Source of the DNA: Pseudomonas sp. G34
GTDB taxonomy: Bacteria; Pseudomonadota; Gammaproteobacteria; Pseudomonadales; Pseudomonadaceae
DNA length: 64,000 nt
Direction: 5' to 3'
Assembly (NCBI RefSeq): GCF_031119625.1
Contig: NZ_JAVHZV010000029.1
Span: forward strand, 124,001 to 188,000
The position numbers were made by a program, and so were the translations under genes. The notes under the pieces are model-generated. The model was not told the origin of the DNA, made no database searches, and saw nothing but the letters and a program-made list of their open reading frames with translations. Shown here in pieces: positions 36,606 through 44,605 of this stretch; the stretch's first letter is position 1, and every line of letters starts with the position of its first letter.

Positions 36606-37205
36606 ATGTCGTTGACCCGTTTGTTGCTAGCAAGTACGGCGCTGTGTCTCGCCTCTGCCGCCCATGCCGAGGACTGGCGCCTGGCCAAGGACGAGGAGGG
36701 CATCAAGGTGTACCTCAGTGAGGTGGCCGGCTCCCCCTACAAGGCCTACCGTGGCGTGACCCTGATCAAGACCGACATGGCCAGGCTAAAGGCTCTGCAG
36801 GAGGACGTGGTGGCCTCCTGTGCGTGGATCCACGAGTGCCAGGAGCAGCGGCTGCTCAAGCATGAGGGCGCCAAGAGCTGGACCTACACCCGCTTCAACA
36901 CGCCGTGGCCGGTGACGCCGCGGGATTCGGTCATCGAGGTCACCACCGAGCAGAGTGCTGATGGCAGCCTTACCCGCACCCTGCACGGCGTACCTGATTA
37001 TCGCCCCGAGGAAAAAGGCTACGTGCGCGTCGCCAGTGTGGAAGGGCGCTGGACGATGACGCCAAAACCGGACGGCATGGTCGAGGTCGTCTATGAAGCG
37101 CATACCGATCCCGGTGGTAGCGTTCCTTCTTGGTTGTCCAACAAGTTCGTGGTCGAGGCGCCCTTCAATACGCTCAAGGGCATGCGCGAGAAGGCCCAGC
37201 AGTAG
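36606..37205 (+). CDS. START-domain protein, exported
   Basis: 199 residues. A signal peptide (1-22, ending AHA) is followed by a START/Bet v1-like lipid-binding domain: WRLAKDEEGIKVYLSEVAGSPYKAYRG and YTRFNTPWPVTPRDSVIEV are characteristic of bacterial START proteins. The C-terminus PSWLSNKFVVEAPFNTLKGMR is also typical. ATG 36606 is preceded by CGGAGAATGAA. Probably binds a hydrophobic ligand in the periplasm; ligand unknown. Confidence 0.85.
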   Translation: MSLTRLLLASTALCLASAAHAEDWRLAKDEEGIKVYLSEVAGSPYKAYRGVTLIKTDMARLKALQEDVVASCAWIHECQEQRLLKHEGAKSWTYTRFNTPWPVTPRDSVIEVTTEQSADGSLTRTLHGVPDYRPEEKGYVRVASVEGRWTMTPKPDGMVEVVYEAHTDPGGSVPSWLSNKFVVEAPFNTLKGMREKAQQ

Positions 37206-37217
37206 CGTTCAGGCAAT

Positions 37218-37247
37218 AAAAAACCCGCCATTACGGCGGGTTTTTTG
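37218..37247. terminator. Bidirectional terminator
   Basis: AAAAAACCCGCC / GGCGGGTTTTTT with loop ATTAC serves both the START gene (plus) and the BAX-inhibitor-like gene (minus), which converge here. Confidence 0.92.
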
Positions 37248-37261
37248 TGGGCGGGTGACGA

Positions 37262-37930
37262 TCAGTCGTCGCCGCTCATGATGCCAAAGATCTGCAGCAG
37301 GCTGACGAACAGGTTGTAGATCGACACGTACAGGGTGATGGTCGCCATGATGTAGTTACGCTCACCACCATGGATGATCGCGCTGGTCTGGAACAGGATA
37401 CAGGCCGACGAGAACAGCACGAAGCCCGCACTGATGGCCAGTTGCAGGCCGCTGATCTGGAAGAAGAAGCTTGCCAATACCGCACCCAGCAGGACGAAGA
37501 AGCCGGCGGTGATGAAACCGCTCAGGAAGCTCATGTCCTTGCGGGTGGTCAGCACGTAGGCCGACAGGCCGCAGAATACCACCGCGGTCATCATGAAGGC
37601 CGAGCTGACGACTTCGGCGCCGTTGGCCATGCCCAGGTAACGGTTGAGGATCGGGCCCAGGGTGTAACCCATGAAGCCGGTAAGGGCGAAGGTCGACAGC
37701 AGGCCCCAGCCGGAATTACGCAGCTTGGCGGTCAGGAAGAACAGGCCGTAGAAGCCGATCAGCACGACAAAAATGTTCGGGTAGGGAACATTGGCACGCT
37801 GCGCCATGAACGCCACGATGCCGCTGAATGCCAGGGTGAGAGCCAGCAAACCGTACGTGTTGCGCAGAACGCTGCTGACTGCGGTTTGTTCAACCCGTGA
37901 AGGGCTATGTGCGTAATCTTGTTCGCGCAT
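37262..37930 (-). CDS. BAX inhibitor-1/YccA family membrane protein
   Basis: 222 residues with seven membrane helices, of the BI-1/TMBIM family whose bacterial members act as pH-dependent calcium leaks or interact with FtsH. Family text: VLRNTYGLLALTLAFSG, GFMGYTLGPIL, and the C-terminal ATITLYVSIYNLFVSLLQIFG. ATG 37930 (MREQDYAHSPSRVEQ) was chosen because GGAGTGTCGCC precedes it; the frame opens at 37981. Confidence 0.92.
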   Translation of the reverse strand: MREQDYAHSPSRVEQTAVSSVLRNTYGLLALTLAFSGIVAFMAQRANVPYPNIFVVLIGFYGLFFLTAKLRNSGWGLLSTFALTGFMGYTLGPILNRYLGMANGAEVVSSAFMMTAVVFCGLSAYVLTTRKDMSFLSGFITAGFFVLLGAVLASFFFQISGLQLAISAGFVLFSSACILFQTSAIIHGGERNYIMATITLYVSIYNLFVSLLQIFGIMSGDD

Positions 37931-38017
37931 GGCGACACTCCTAGTGAATGCTGTTGGTCCGTGACCAAGGTCGAGAAGCATCTTAACAGAGCCTTGGCTA
38001 CTGCCAAGTCAGAGTGT

Positions 38018-38045
38018 TTGACAGTGTGTTGCGTTCCGGTAAGAT
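38018..38045 (+). promoter_or_regulatory. Sigma-70 promoter of tRNA-Ser
   Basis: TTGACA at 38018-38023, a 16-base spacer and TAAGAT at 38040-38045, about 65 bases before the tRNA. The -35 box is perfect. Confidence 0.85.
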
Positions 38046-38110
38046 GCCGCCCGCAACCTGCGAGGTTGCAAAGGAATGTTTCGGCAAGCCGATATATTTC
38101 GTGTCGACCT

Positions 38111-38201
38111 GGAGGGTTGGCAGAGCGGTTGAATGCACCGGTCTTGAAAACCGGCGAACGTTAATAGCGTTCCCAGGGTTCGAATCCCTGGCCCTCCACC
38201 A
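38111..38201 (+). tRNA. tRNA-Ser (anticodon TGA)
   Basis: A class II tRNA of 91 bases including CCA. Acceptor GGAGGGT pairs with GCCCTCC; the anticodon loop CTTGAAA with stem ACCGG / CCGGC shows TGA; a long variable arm (GAACGTTAATAGCGTTC) is the serine hallmark; T-arm CAGGGTTCGAATCCCTG. It reads UCA and UCN codons. Confidence 0.97.
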
Positions 38202-38209
38202 CTTCTGAA

Positions 38210-38237
38210 GAAGCCTGGCATTGGCCGGGCTTTTTTT
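38210..38237 (+). terminator. Terminator after tRNA-Ser
   Basis: AAGCCTGGC ATT GGCCGGGCTT followed by seven T; begins nine bases after the tRNA end. Confidence 0.88.
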
Positions 38238-38907
38238 CGTCCGGCGATTCTCCATGATTGCACCGCGCCGTAGCTCGGCAAGGACAGGCGCGCCGGTTCG
38301 CTTTCGATGCCCGGCTGGCCGTTCATCATGGTTGGCGAAGCCGCGCAGCATGGCCAGCCCCGCGGTGGCGAGAGCACTGAATGGCTCGATAGCAGTGGGT
38401 GCGAGGCCTTTCAAGGCAACGCCAATCGCTGCGCAACTGGCTTGTCGCCCTCGAGCCCGATCGCTCAGCCCTGACTGAATTCCGCGAGGATTTGCAGGAG
38501 CGAGTAAATGCCGGCGCCCAGAAGCGAGGCGAGTGACAGGGCGACGCCGAGTGCTATCCAGATCATGGTCAGGTTCTTCCAATCGATATTTACGGGCTGC
38601 CCGCCTGGGCGGCACCCAGGCCCGGCTGGGCATGATCGAAATAGAATGGGCGCCGTGCTGATTCGTTCAGGGTATTTGTGCGACCGATCGGTCAGGTTTT
38701 CAGGGGCGCGGATGACTCGATTGCGCAGACCGACGATGGCTCGTGAGCGGACGGTCAGGGGCGGTGCTGGTGACTGTCAGCACTGGCGGGCGTGATCGGA
38801 AGGCCCTTGGCTTCGCCAGGTGTGCTGGTCTCAGCGCGGCTCTGGCGTTGCGAGGCTGCGCTGCAAGGCAGCTGACAATAAATCGACGCCAGGCGATCCA
38901 GGCTCGA
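38238..38907. other. Mostly empty stretch after tRNA-Ser
   Basis: 670 bases with no supported gene except a possible 33-codon membrane peptide at 38465-38566. Several frames are open but carry Arg/Pro-rich text with no ribosome site; one runs straight through the tRNA gene and can be dismissed. Confidence 0.5.
38465..38566 (-). CDS. Possible small single-span membrane protein
   Basis: 33 codons: MIWIALGVALSLASLLGAGI and then YSLLQILAEFSQG. Residues 2-27 form a membrane helix and the tail is short and polar. GGAAG stands about eleven bases before the ATG. It was found by eye and is shorter than usual gene-finder limits. The frame stays open upstream for some codons (VNIDWKNLT), without a start. 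No homolog recognised. Confidence 0.45.
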   Translation of the reverse strand: MIWIALGVALSLASLLGAGIYSLLQILAEFSQG

Positions 38908-39114
38908 TCAATAGCCCAGCGTGCCTTTGAGGTCGGCATACACGGCGGTCATCAGGATCTTGTTCTGCAACTGGGCCGCGCTCAAGCGGCGAGTGGCCAC
39001 CAGATTGCACTGCATATCGAGGCAGTCGACCTGCAGGCCTTCGGCCGAGGTCTCGGTGATGATGTGGTAACGCCCGGCGGTCACGGTTTTGAGCTGCTTG
39101 ATGAGCATGTCCAT
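38908..39114 (-). CDS. Small hypothetical protein
   Basis: 68 residues from ATG 39114 (MDMLIKQLKTVTAGRYHIIT), chosen because GAGGGA stands seven bases upstream; the frame opens at 39159. The protein looks like a small alpha/beta domain with RLSAAQLQNKILMTAVYADL at the end. Not recognised. It lies in front of the gacA upstream region, on the opposite strand. Confidence 0.6.
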   Translation of the reverse strand: MDMLIKQLKTVTAGRYHIITETSAEGLQVDCLDMQCNLVATRRLSAAQLQNKILMTAVYADLKGTLGY

Positions 39115-39454
39115 GGAAAGTCCCTCGGTATGGTTCGCGGTCTGTAAATTCAGAGCCATGCCTCGGGTGGGGCGTTCCGACTATATTAATTGCGCGCTCG
39201 CCCCTGGCGTCGCGGCATCCGCTCGCCTGGGTGTTCACGGAAAGTCGGCCCATGACCCGTCCATGCCGCAATGGCACCGGCACGCCCAGGGCGGGCCTGC
39301 AAGAATGCGCACAGGTCAGTCCGCTCATCGTTTTCGGCATGTTTGGCGCTTGTTAATTGACGCGTATCGCTAACTCATCCGTCAGGTTTTTTGTTATGGT
39401 GCGGTTCTCTCAGGTTGTCGCCGTGCGGCGCTCGCGCAGGTACGAGGTGTTCGT
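39115..39454. other. Upstream region of gacA
   Basis: 340 bases between the small minus-strand gene and gacA. TTATGGT near 39392-39398 could be a -10 box for gacA about 60 bases upstream, with no strong -35. No gene was seen. Confidence 0.45.
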
Positions 39455-40099
39455 TTGATTAAGGTATTGGTTGTTGATGATCACGACCTCGTTCGCACGG
39501 GTATCTCGCGCATGCTGGCTGACATCGACGGCTTGCAGGTCATCGGCCAGGCGTGTTCCGGCGAAGAGGCGCTGAAGAAGGTTCGCGAAATCAAGCCTGA
39601 TGTGGTGCTGATGGACGTGAAAATGCCCGGCATCGGTGGCCTCGAGGCCACTCGCAAACTGATGCGCAGCCATCCTGATCTCAAGGTCGTTGCGGTCACC
39701 GTGTGTGAGGAAGATCCGTTCCCCACCCGGCTGCTGCAGGCTGGCGCTGCCGGCTACCTGACCAAGGGTGCCGGCCTGGAGGAAATGGTGCAGGCCATTC
39801 GCATGGTGTTTGCCGGCCAGCGGTTCATCAGCCCGCAAATCGCCCAGCAGTTGGCCTTGAAATCCTTCCAGCCGCAAAGCAGCAATTCGCCCTTCGATCT
39901 GCTTTCCGAGCGTGAAATCCAGATTGCCCTGATGATTGCCGGCTGCCAGAAGGTGCAGAGCATTTCCGACAAGCTGTGCCTGTCCCCCAAGACGGTGAAT
40001 ACCTACCGCTACCGGATATTCGAAAAGCTTTCGATCACCAGCGATGTGGAGTTGGCGCTGCTCGCCGTTCGTCACGGCATGGTCGATGCCACCAGCTGA
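39455..40099 (+). CDS. gacA: Response regulator GacA
   Basis: A 214-residue NarL-type response regulator of the GacS/GacA system, which switches on the small RNAs that titrate RsmA/CsrA. The receiver domain has DDHD at the acidic pocket and Asp54 in VVLMDVKMPG; the LuxR-type HTH (about 145-205) reads LSEREIQIALMI and LSPKTVNTYRYRIFEKL. The start is TTG 39455 with GAGG seven bases upstream; this gives MIKVLVVDDHDLVRTGISRM, the exact GacA start. uvrC follows directly, the usual gacA-uvrC-pgsA order. A prophage csrA gene lies 17 kb away in this window. Confidence 0.95.
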   Translation: MIKVLVVDDHDLVRTGISRMLADIDGLQVIGQACSGEEALKKVREIKPDVVLMDVKMPGIGGLEATRKLMRSHPDLKVVAVTVCEEDPFPTRLLQAGAAGYLTKGAGLEEMVQAIRMVFAGQRFISPQIAQQLALKSFQPQSSNSPFDLLSEREIQIALMIAGCQKVQSISDKLCLSPKTVNTYRYRIFEKLSITSDVELALLAVRHGMVDATS

Positions 40100-40100
40100 C

Positions 40101-41924
40101 GTGACGCCAGTGTTCGATTCCAGTGCTTTTCTCGCCACCTGCAGTGGGCGCCCGGGCGTCTATCGCATGTTCGACGCCAGCGGCAACCTGCTGTATGTCG
40201 GCAAGGCGAAAAACCTCAAGAAGCGTCTCGCCAGCTACTTTCGCAAGACCGGCCTGGCCACCAAGACCATGGCGCTGGTCAGCAAGATCGCCCAGGTGGA
40301 AACCACCATCACCGGCAACGAAACCGAAGCCTTGCTGCTCGAGCAGACGCTGATCAAGGAATGGCGTCCGCCGTACAACATCCTGCTGCGCGACGATAAG
40401 TCCTATCCCTACGTGTTCCTGTCCGATGGCGATTACCCGCGGCTGGATATCCATCGCGGCGCGAAGAACCGCAAGGGCCGCTATTTCGGACCCTATCCCA
40501 GTGCCGGTGCGATTCGCGAAAGCCTGGCGCTGCTGCAAAAGACCTTTCTGGTGCGCCAGTGCGAGGATAGTTACTACCGCAACCGCACACGGCCGTGCCT
40601 GCAATACCAGATCAAGCGCTGCAAGGGGCCGTGCGTGGGGCTGGTCGAGCCAGCGGAGTACGCCGAGGATGTGCGGCACTCGGTGATGTTCCTGGAAGGG
40701 CGCAGCAATGCGTTGAACGCCGAGCTTTCCGCGAACATGCAGCAGGCGTCGGCCGCGCTGGATTTCGAAAAGGCAGCCGAGCTGCGCGACCAGATGGCGC
40801 TGCTGCGCCGGGTGCAGGACCAGCAGAGCATGGAGGGCGGCACCGGCGATGTCGATATCATCGCGGCGCTGGTCAATCCGGGTGGCGCCTGTGTGCACCT
40901 GATCAGCGTGCGTGGCGGGCGAGTGCTGGGCAGCAAGAATTTCTTTCCGCAGGTGGCGATCGAAGAAGAGGCGCAGGACGTTCTGGTGGCGTTTCTCGGT
41001 CAGTACTACCTGGGCAGTCACGAGCGGGATCTGCCCGGCGAATTGATCGTCAACGCGCCGCACGAAGACTTTCCCGTGTTGATCGAAGCCATTCAGGCGT
41101 TGCGCGGTCGCGAGTTGGCCATCAGCTACCGGGTACGCGGCACGCGTGCGCGCTGGCAGGCGTTGGCGGTCACCAATGCCGAACAGGCGCTGGGCGCCCG
41201 GCTGGCCAATCGTGCACACATGGCCGGGCGTTTCGATGCACTGGCCGAAGCGTTGGGCATGGACGAGGTGCCCCAGCGCCTGGAGTGCTTCGATATCAGC
41301 CATTCCAGTGGCGAGGCGACGGTCGCTTCCTGCGTGGTCTTTGGTCCCGAGGGGCCGTTGAAGTCGGACTACCGGCGCTACAACATCGAGGGCGTGACCG
41401 GTGGCGACGACTACGCGGCCATGCACCAGGCGCTGACCCGGCGTTTCAGCAAGGTCAGGCAGAACGAAGGCAAGCTGCCGGACATCCTGCTGGTCGACGG
41501 CGGCAAGGGCCAACTGGCGATGGCGCGTGAGGTGCTCACCGAGCTCGAGGTGCCGCCCTTGACCCTGCTCGGCGTGGCCAAGGGCACCACCCGCAAGCCT
41601 GGGCTGGAAACCTTGTACCTGAACGACGCCGCCCATGAGTTCACCCTGCCGGGCAATTCGCCCGCCTTGCACCTGATCCAGCAGATTCGCGACGAATCGC
41701 ACCGCTTCGCCATTACCGGCCACCGGGCGCGCCGCGGCAAGGCACGGCGAACGTCGAGCCTGGAGGAGGTGGCGGGGGTAGGGCCGAAGCGGCGCCGTGA
41801 ACTGCTCAACCATTTTGGCGGTCTGCAGGAATTGTCCCGTGCCAGCGCCGAAGAAATCGCCAAAGCGCCCGGTATCAGTAAAAAGCTCGCCGGTTTGATT
41901 TATGCCGCACTGCACAGCGAGTAG
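40101..41924 (+). CDS. uvrC: Excinuclease ABC subunit C
   Basis: A 607-residue nucleotide-excision-repair nuclease that makes both incisions around a UvrB-bound lesion. GIY-YIG domain at the N-terminus (GVYRMFDASGNLLYVGKAKNLKKR), UVR motif near residue 205-235 (EKAAELRDQMALLRR), RNase-H-like domain with LECFDISHSSGEATVASCV and LVDGGKGQL, and C-terminal helix-hairpin-helix pair (VGPKRRRELLNHFGG, APGISKKLAGLIY). GTG 40101 gives MTPVFDSSAFLATCSGRPG, which agrees with other Pseudomonas starts; ATG 40086 would overlap gacA by 14 bases. Confidence 0.95.
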   Translation: MTPVFDSSAFLATCSGRPGVYRMFDASGNLLYVGKAKNLKKRLASYFRKTGLATKTMALVSKIAQVETTITGNETEALLLEQTLIKEWRPPYNILLRDDKSYPYVFLSDGDYPRLDIHRGAKNRKGRYFGPYPSAGAIRESLALLQKTFLVRQCEDSYYRNRTRPCLQYQIKRCKGPCVGLVEPAEYAEDVRHSVMFLEGRSNALNAELSANMQQASAALDFEKAAELRDQMALLRRVQDQQSMEGGTGDVDIIAALVNPGGACVHLISVRGGRVLGSKNFFPQVAIEEEAQDVLVAFLGQYYLGSHERDLPGELIVNAPHEDFPVLIEAIQALRGRELAISYRVRGTRARWQALAVTNAEQALGARLANRAHMAGRFDALAEALGMDEVPQRLECFDISHSSGEATVASCVVFGPEGPLKSDYRRYNIEGVTGGDDYAAMHQALTRRFSKVRQNEGKLPDILLVDGGKGQLAMAREVLTELEVPPLTLLGVAKGTTRKPGLETLYLNDAAHEFTLPGNSPALHLIQQIRDESHRFAITGHRARRGKARRTSSLEEVAGVGPKRRRELLNHFGGLQELSRASAEEIAKAPGISKKLAGLIYAALHSE

Positions 41925-41957
41925 AATGCCGCCTCACCTAACCGTCCAGTCGAGCCG

Positions 41958-42518
41958 ATGAATATCCCCAACCTCCTCACGGTGCTCCGCGTTCTGCTGA
42001 TCCCGATCTTCATCCTGTTGTTCTACATGCCATTTTCCTGGAGCTATTGGGCTGCCAGTGCGGTATTCGCCTTCGCTGCCGTGACCGACTGGCTGGATGG
42101 CTACCTGGCTCGGCGCTGGGAGCAGAGCACGCCATTTGGTGCGTTTCTGGATCCGGTTGCCGACAAGCTGATGGTGGCTACCGCGCTGGTGCTGCTGGTG
42201 GCCGAGCATGCCAACCTGTGGCTGACGCTGCCGGCGACCATCATCATCGGTCGCGAGATCGTCGTATCGGCGCTGCGCGAGTGGATGGCCGAACTGGGCG
42301 CCAGGGCCCATGTGGCGGTATCCAACCTGGGCAAGTGGAAGACCGCGGCGCAGATGGTGGCGCTGGTGATCCTGCTCGGTAACCCGCCGCTGTTCGGTTT
42401 CTGGGTGCTGGTGGGCTATGCGCTGTTGCTCGTCGCTGCAGCGCTTACCCTGTGGTCGATGGCGCAGTACCTGCTCGCTGCCTGGCCACATCTGAGCGTT
42501 ACCGCCGAAAAGAAATAA
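41958..42518 (+). CDS. pgsA: CDP-diacylglycerol-glycerol-3-phosphate 3-phosphatidyltransferase
   Basis: 186 residues, inner membrane, commits CDP-diacylglycerol to phosphatidylglycerol synthesis. The CDP-alcohol phosphotransferase signature D-G-x2-A-R-x8-G-x3-D-x3-D is complete: DGYLARRWEQSTPFGAFLD followed by PVAD. MNIPNLLTVLRVLLIPIFIL is the usual start. It lies between uvrC and tRNA-Gly as in other gammaproteobacteria. Confidence 0.96.
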   Translation: MNIPNLLTVLRVLLIPIFILLFYMPFSWSYWAASAVFAFAAVTDWLDGYLARRWEQSTPFGAFLDPVADKLMVATALVLLVAEHANLWLTLPATIIIGREIVVSALREWMAELGARAHVAVSNLGKWKTAAQMVALVILLGNPPLFGFWVLVGYALLLVAAALTLWSMAQYLLAAWPHLSVTAEKK

Positions 42519-42535
42519 CTTTTTTAATCAAAGGC

Positions 42536-42563
42536 TTGACTGGGCGTCGTGAAGATATAGAAT
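42536..42563 (+). promoter_or_regulatory. Promoter of the tRNA-Gly/tRNA-Cys unit
   Basis: TTGACT at 42536-42541, 16 bases, TAGAAT at 42558-42563, followed by a GC-rich GCGCCC discriminator typical of stringently controlled tRNA promoters; 20 bases before the tRNA. Confidence 0.82.
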
Positions 42564-42583
42564 GGCGCCCGTCGACAAGACAA

Positions 42584-42659
<76 letters not shown>

Positions 42660-42665
42660 GTTTCA

Positions 42666-42688
42666 ACGGGCCGTCACGTACGGCCCGT
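42666..42688 (+). other. Hairpin between tRNA-Gly and tRNA-Cys
   Basis: ACGGGCCGT / ACGGCCCGT with loop CACGT. No T-run; probably a processing hairpin in the tRNA precursor rather than a terminator. Confidence 0.6.
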
Positions 42689-42697
42689 TCAGTTTAA

Positions 42698-42771
42698 GGC
42701 TGAGTAGCAGAGTGGTTATGCACCGGATTGCAAATCCGTGAACGCCGGTTCGATTCCGACCTCAGCCTCCA
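42698..42771 (+). tRNA. tRNA-Cys (anticodon GCA), probable prophage attachment site
   Basis: 74 bases with CCA. Acceptor GGCTGAG / CTCAGCC, anticodon loop ATTGCAAATC showing GCA, T-arm GCCGGTTCGATTCCGAC. An integrase gene begins within 100 bases and points at the tRNA, which is the usual layout for integration into a tRNA 3' end. The matching right-hand copy of the tRNA tail would lie beyond the window. Confidence 0.96.
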
Positions 42772-42776
42772 AACGC

Positions 42777-42811
42777 GAAGCCCCGTAGCCATTGGCTACG
42801 GGGCTTTTTTT
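42777..42811 (+). terminator. Terminator after tRNA-Cys
   Basis: AAGCCCCGTAGCC / GGCTACGGGGCTT with loop ATT and seven T. It also faces the integrase gene end from the other side. Confidence 0.9.
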
Positions 42812-42868
42812 GTGCCTGAATAAAAGTGGTCGCGTGGCGTATGTTTTGGGACGCGTCCTAAAACTCTT

Positions 42869-43918
42869 CTATTTCGAGGGCTTGGCGACGCTGCCGATTC
42901 GACGATAGACGCGCTCTGTAATTCCCTCCTTTGAGTGCCCGAGCAAGGCGCTCGCATCTGCAATATCGTCGATCTCGCTGGCTGCCTTTGGCCGGATATC
43001 TTTGAATTGGAACTGGCTGATGCGGTCGGCCAGGTTCTGGTCACCTGCCTGAACTGCCTCATTTACAGCCTTCGCCCTTGCTTCATCCCATCTATTGCGC
43101 AGCATCTGTCTGGAAACCTTCAGCCCGCTTCGGTTGAGAATGAGGTAGAGAGACGGGTATTCGGCGTTGCCCCGGGCAATACGCTCGAGCAGCAGGCCGA
43201 GCGAGTTCATCCCGCTATCGCTCGAAACCGTGATTCGTAGCCGTTTGGAAGTCTTCTTTTGCTGCACCCTGAGATAGCCGCCTGCAACATCATCACGCCG
43301 CATCTGCAGAACATCCGCCGGGCGCTGACCTGTGAGGTAGGCCAGGTCCATAGCATCTCTGAGTTCGTGGCATGCTTGGCTGTAAACCGCGTTCCAGACA
43401 ATATCGTCAGCGTAGTAATCGCGTGGCTTCTCTTTATTCTTGCGCACGCCCTGACAGGGATTGGCCTGCTGGCACAGCCCCCACTCACGCGCGGTGTTGA
43501 TTATATGGGAGAGCAGGGCGATTTCTCGATTGGCCCTGGTTTTTGCAGTTCTCGCATCGCGGTACTGCGCAATCATTGCAGGGCTGATCGCCTCTATCGG
43601 TGCATCGTCAAAGACAAGCCGGAGCTGCTTCAGCTCAGCCTTGTTGTCGACTTGGGTTCGGGGAGCTTTCTTCGGGATGATGTCTCGTTCATATCGGTCG
43701 AAGATAACCCTCATGATCTTAAGATCATTCGGGGCGGACTTCGCTTCCAGTTCCGCCCACTTGAGTTTCGCTGCAACCAAGTCTCCGCCGAGATTGATCT
43801 CGTTTTTATTGGGATCCAAGTAGTAATAGCTGATCCAAACTTTTCCGTTTTTGCGCTTTCGGGTGCGTTGATACATGTTCATCGGCAGATGCCGATTTTC
43901 CGGCTTGCGTGGGCGCAT
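42869..43918 (-). CDS. int: Phage tyrosine recombinase (integrase)
   Basis: 349 residues. An N-terminal arm-type DNA-binding region (RKRKNGKVWISYYYLDP) and SAM-like core (about 60-160) are followed by the catalytic domain: Arg in LTGQRPADVLQMR, beta-hairpin Lys in QQKKTSKRLRI, KDIRPKAASE in place of the more usual HxxR box, His in LLGHSKE and the nucleophile Tyr in TERVYRRIG. The Lys/Arg at the box II His position occurs in a known subgroup of Pseudomonas phage integrases. Its ATG directly follows the stop of the DUF4224 gene. Confidence 0.92.
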   Translation of the reverse strand: MRPRKPENRHLPMNMYQRTRKRKNGKVWISYYYLDPNKNEINLGGDLVAAKLKWAELEAKSAPNDLKIMRVIFDRYERDIIPKKAPRTQVDNKAELKQLRLVFDDAPIEAISPAMIAQYRDARTAKTRANREIALLSHIINTAREWGLCQQANPCQGVRKNKEKPRDYYADDIVWNAVYSQACHELRDAMDLAYLTGQRPADVLQMRRDDVAGGYLRVQQKKTSKRLRITVSSDSGMNSLGLLLERIARGNAEYPSLYLILNRSGLKVSRQMLRNRWDEARAKAVNEAVQAGDQNLADRISQFQFKDIRPKAASEIDDIADASALLGHSKEGITERVYRRIGSVAKPSK

Positions 43919-44155
43919 CTATCTCACTCGTGAAAAGTCTGGTCTCCAGCCGGATGCGGCCGTGGGCTGGCTTGATACACCCTGCATCGGAACACCCAGC
44001 TTCATGCGGATGTATTGCCGGGCAACAAGCGGCCTACCGCCGCGGCTTTCGACATAGTGCCAGCCGTTAGCTGCCAGCCAGCGCTTCTGCCAGGCTCGTG
44101 CTTTGTAGCCGGTGATCTGCTCGAGCTCTTTGTCGCTCAGGATTTCGGGTTCCAC
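43919..44155 (-). CDS. DUF4224 protein, excisionase-like
   Basis: 78 residues with LSDKELEQITGYKARAWQKRWLAANGWHYVESRGGRPLVARQ, split here only by the length limit in reading: the core is LSDKELEQITGYKARAWQKR. This is the DUF4224 domain often found next to phage integrases, and it probably acts as recombination directionality factor. TAG is immediately followed by the integrase ATG. Role inferred from context. Confidence 0.82.
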   Translation of the reverse strand: MEPEILSDKELEQITGYKARAWQKRWLAANGWHYVESRGGRPLVARQYIRMKLGVPMQGVSSQPTAASGWRPDFSRVR

Positions 44156-44225
44156 AGCGATACCTCGCCGCCGGCGCGGCCGGCAGTTTGATGATTGATA
44201 TTCAGGGGTGAAGAGCGAGCGGCTG

Positions 44226-44321
44226 TTAGGCCTGTTTCGGTGGAGTCACTGGTGTGCAACGCAGGCAGCGGCATAGGCCGATGCGCTGGCCGGTGGTGCG
44301 GCATAGGGTGGGGGCGTTCAT
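44226..44321 (-). CDS. Tiny Cys-rich protein coupled to the ASCH gene
   Basis: 31 codons: MNAPTLCRTTGQRIGLCRCL then RCTPVTPPKQA. Four cysteines (Cys7, Cys17, Cys19, Cys22) could bind a metal. Its ATG overlaps the stop TGA of the ASCH gene as ATGA, the layout of translational coupling. Found by eye; no homolog can be named with confidence. Confidence 0.5.
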   Translation of the reverse strand: MNAPTLCRTTGQRIGLCRCLRCTPVTPPKQA

Positions 44322-44605
44322 TGTTCTTTAGTGCTTACGTCGATGGCGTACACCTCAACCGGGTCAGGGCCGAAGTGCGGGTGAGTGATTGTGGTTATCC
44401 GGTACCCCTTCCAGGGAAGCACCAGTCGGCGGTCGCCGTCGTTACGCAGCGGATAGCCGCGGGTGAGCTCGATACGATCATAGGTCCGACCTTCGAGTCG
44501 CCTGCGCCAGTAGGGTGTAACCAGGCGGAATTCCTCCGGCTTCGTGCCGGCCTTGATCTGGTCGAAGTACTCGCCCTTGAGAGCGAGCGTGAGGATTCGG
44601 CTCAT
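44318..44605 (-). CDS. ASCH-domain protein
   Basis: 95 residues. The text ILTLALKGEYFDQIKAGTKPEEFRL with IELTRGYP and later KGYRITTITHPHFG fits the ASCH fold (PUA-like, RNA-binding) common in phages. Start overlaps the stop of the preceding gene by four bases (ATGA), and its own stop overlaps the next tiny frame, so all three are coupled. Substrate unknown. Confidence 0.78.
   Translation of the reverse strand: MSRILTLALKGEYFDQIKAGTKPEEFRLVTPYWRRRLEGRTYDRIELTRGYPLRNDGDRRLVLPWKGYRITTITHPHFGPDPVEVYAIDVSTKEQ

Noticed and set aside
37998..38633. 211-codon minus-strand frame across tRNA-Ser
   Set aside because: It translates the tRNA and its terminator, and the text is Arg/Pro-rich.
40086..40100. 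ATG 40086 as uvrC start
   Set aside because: It overlaps gacA by 14 bases and adds residues absent from the usual UvrC start; GTG 40101 fits better.
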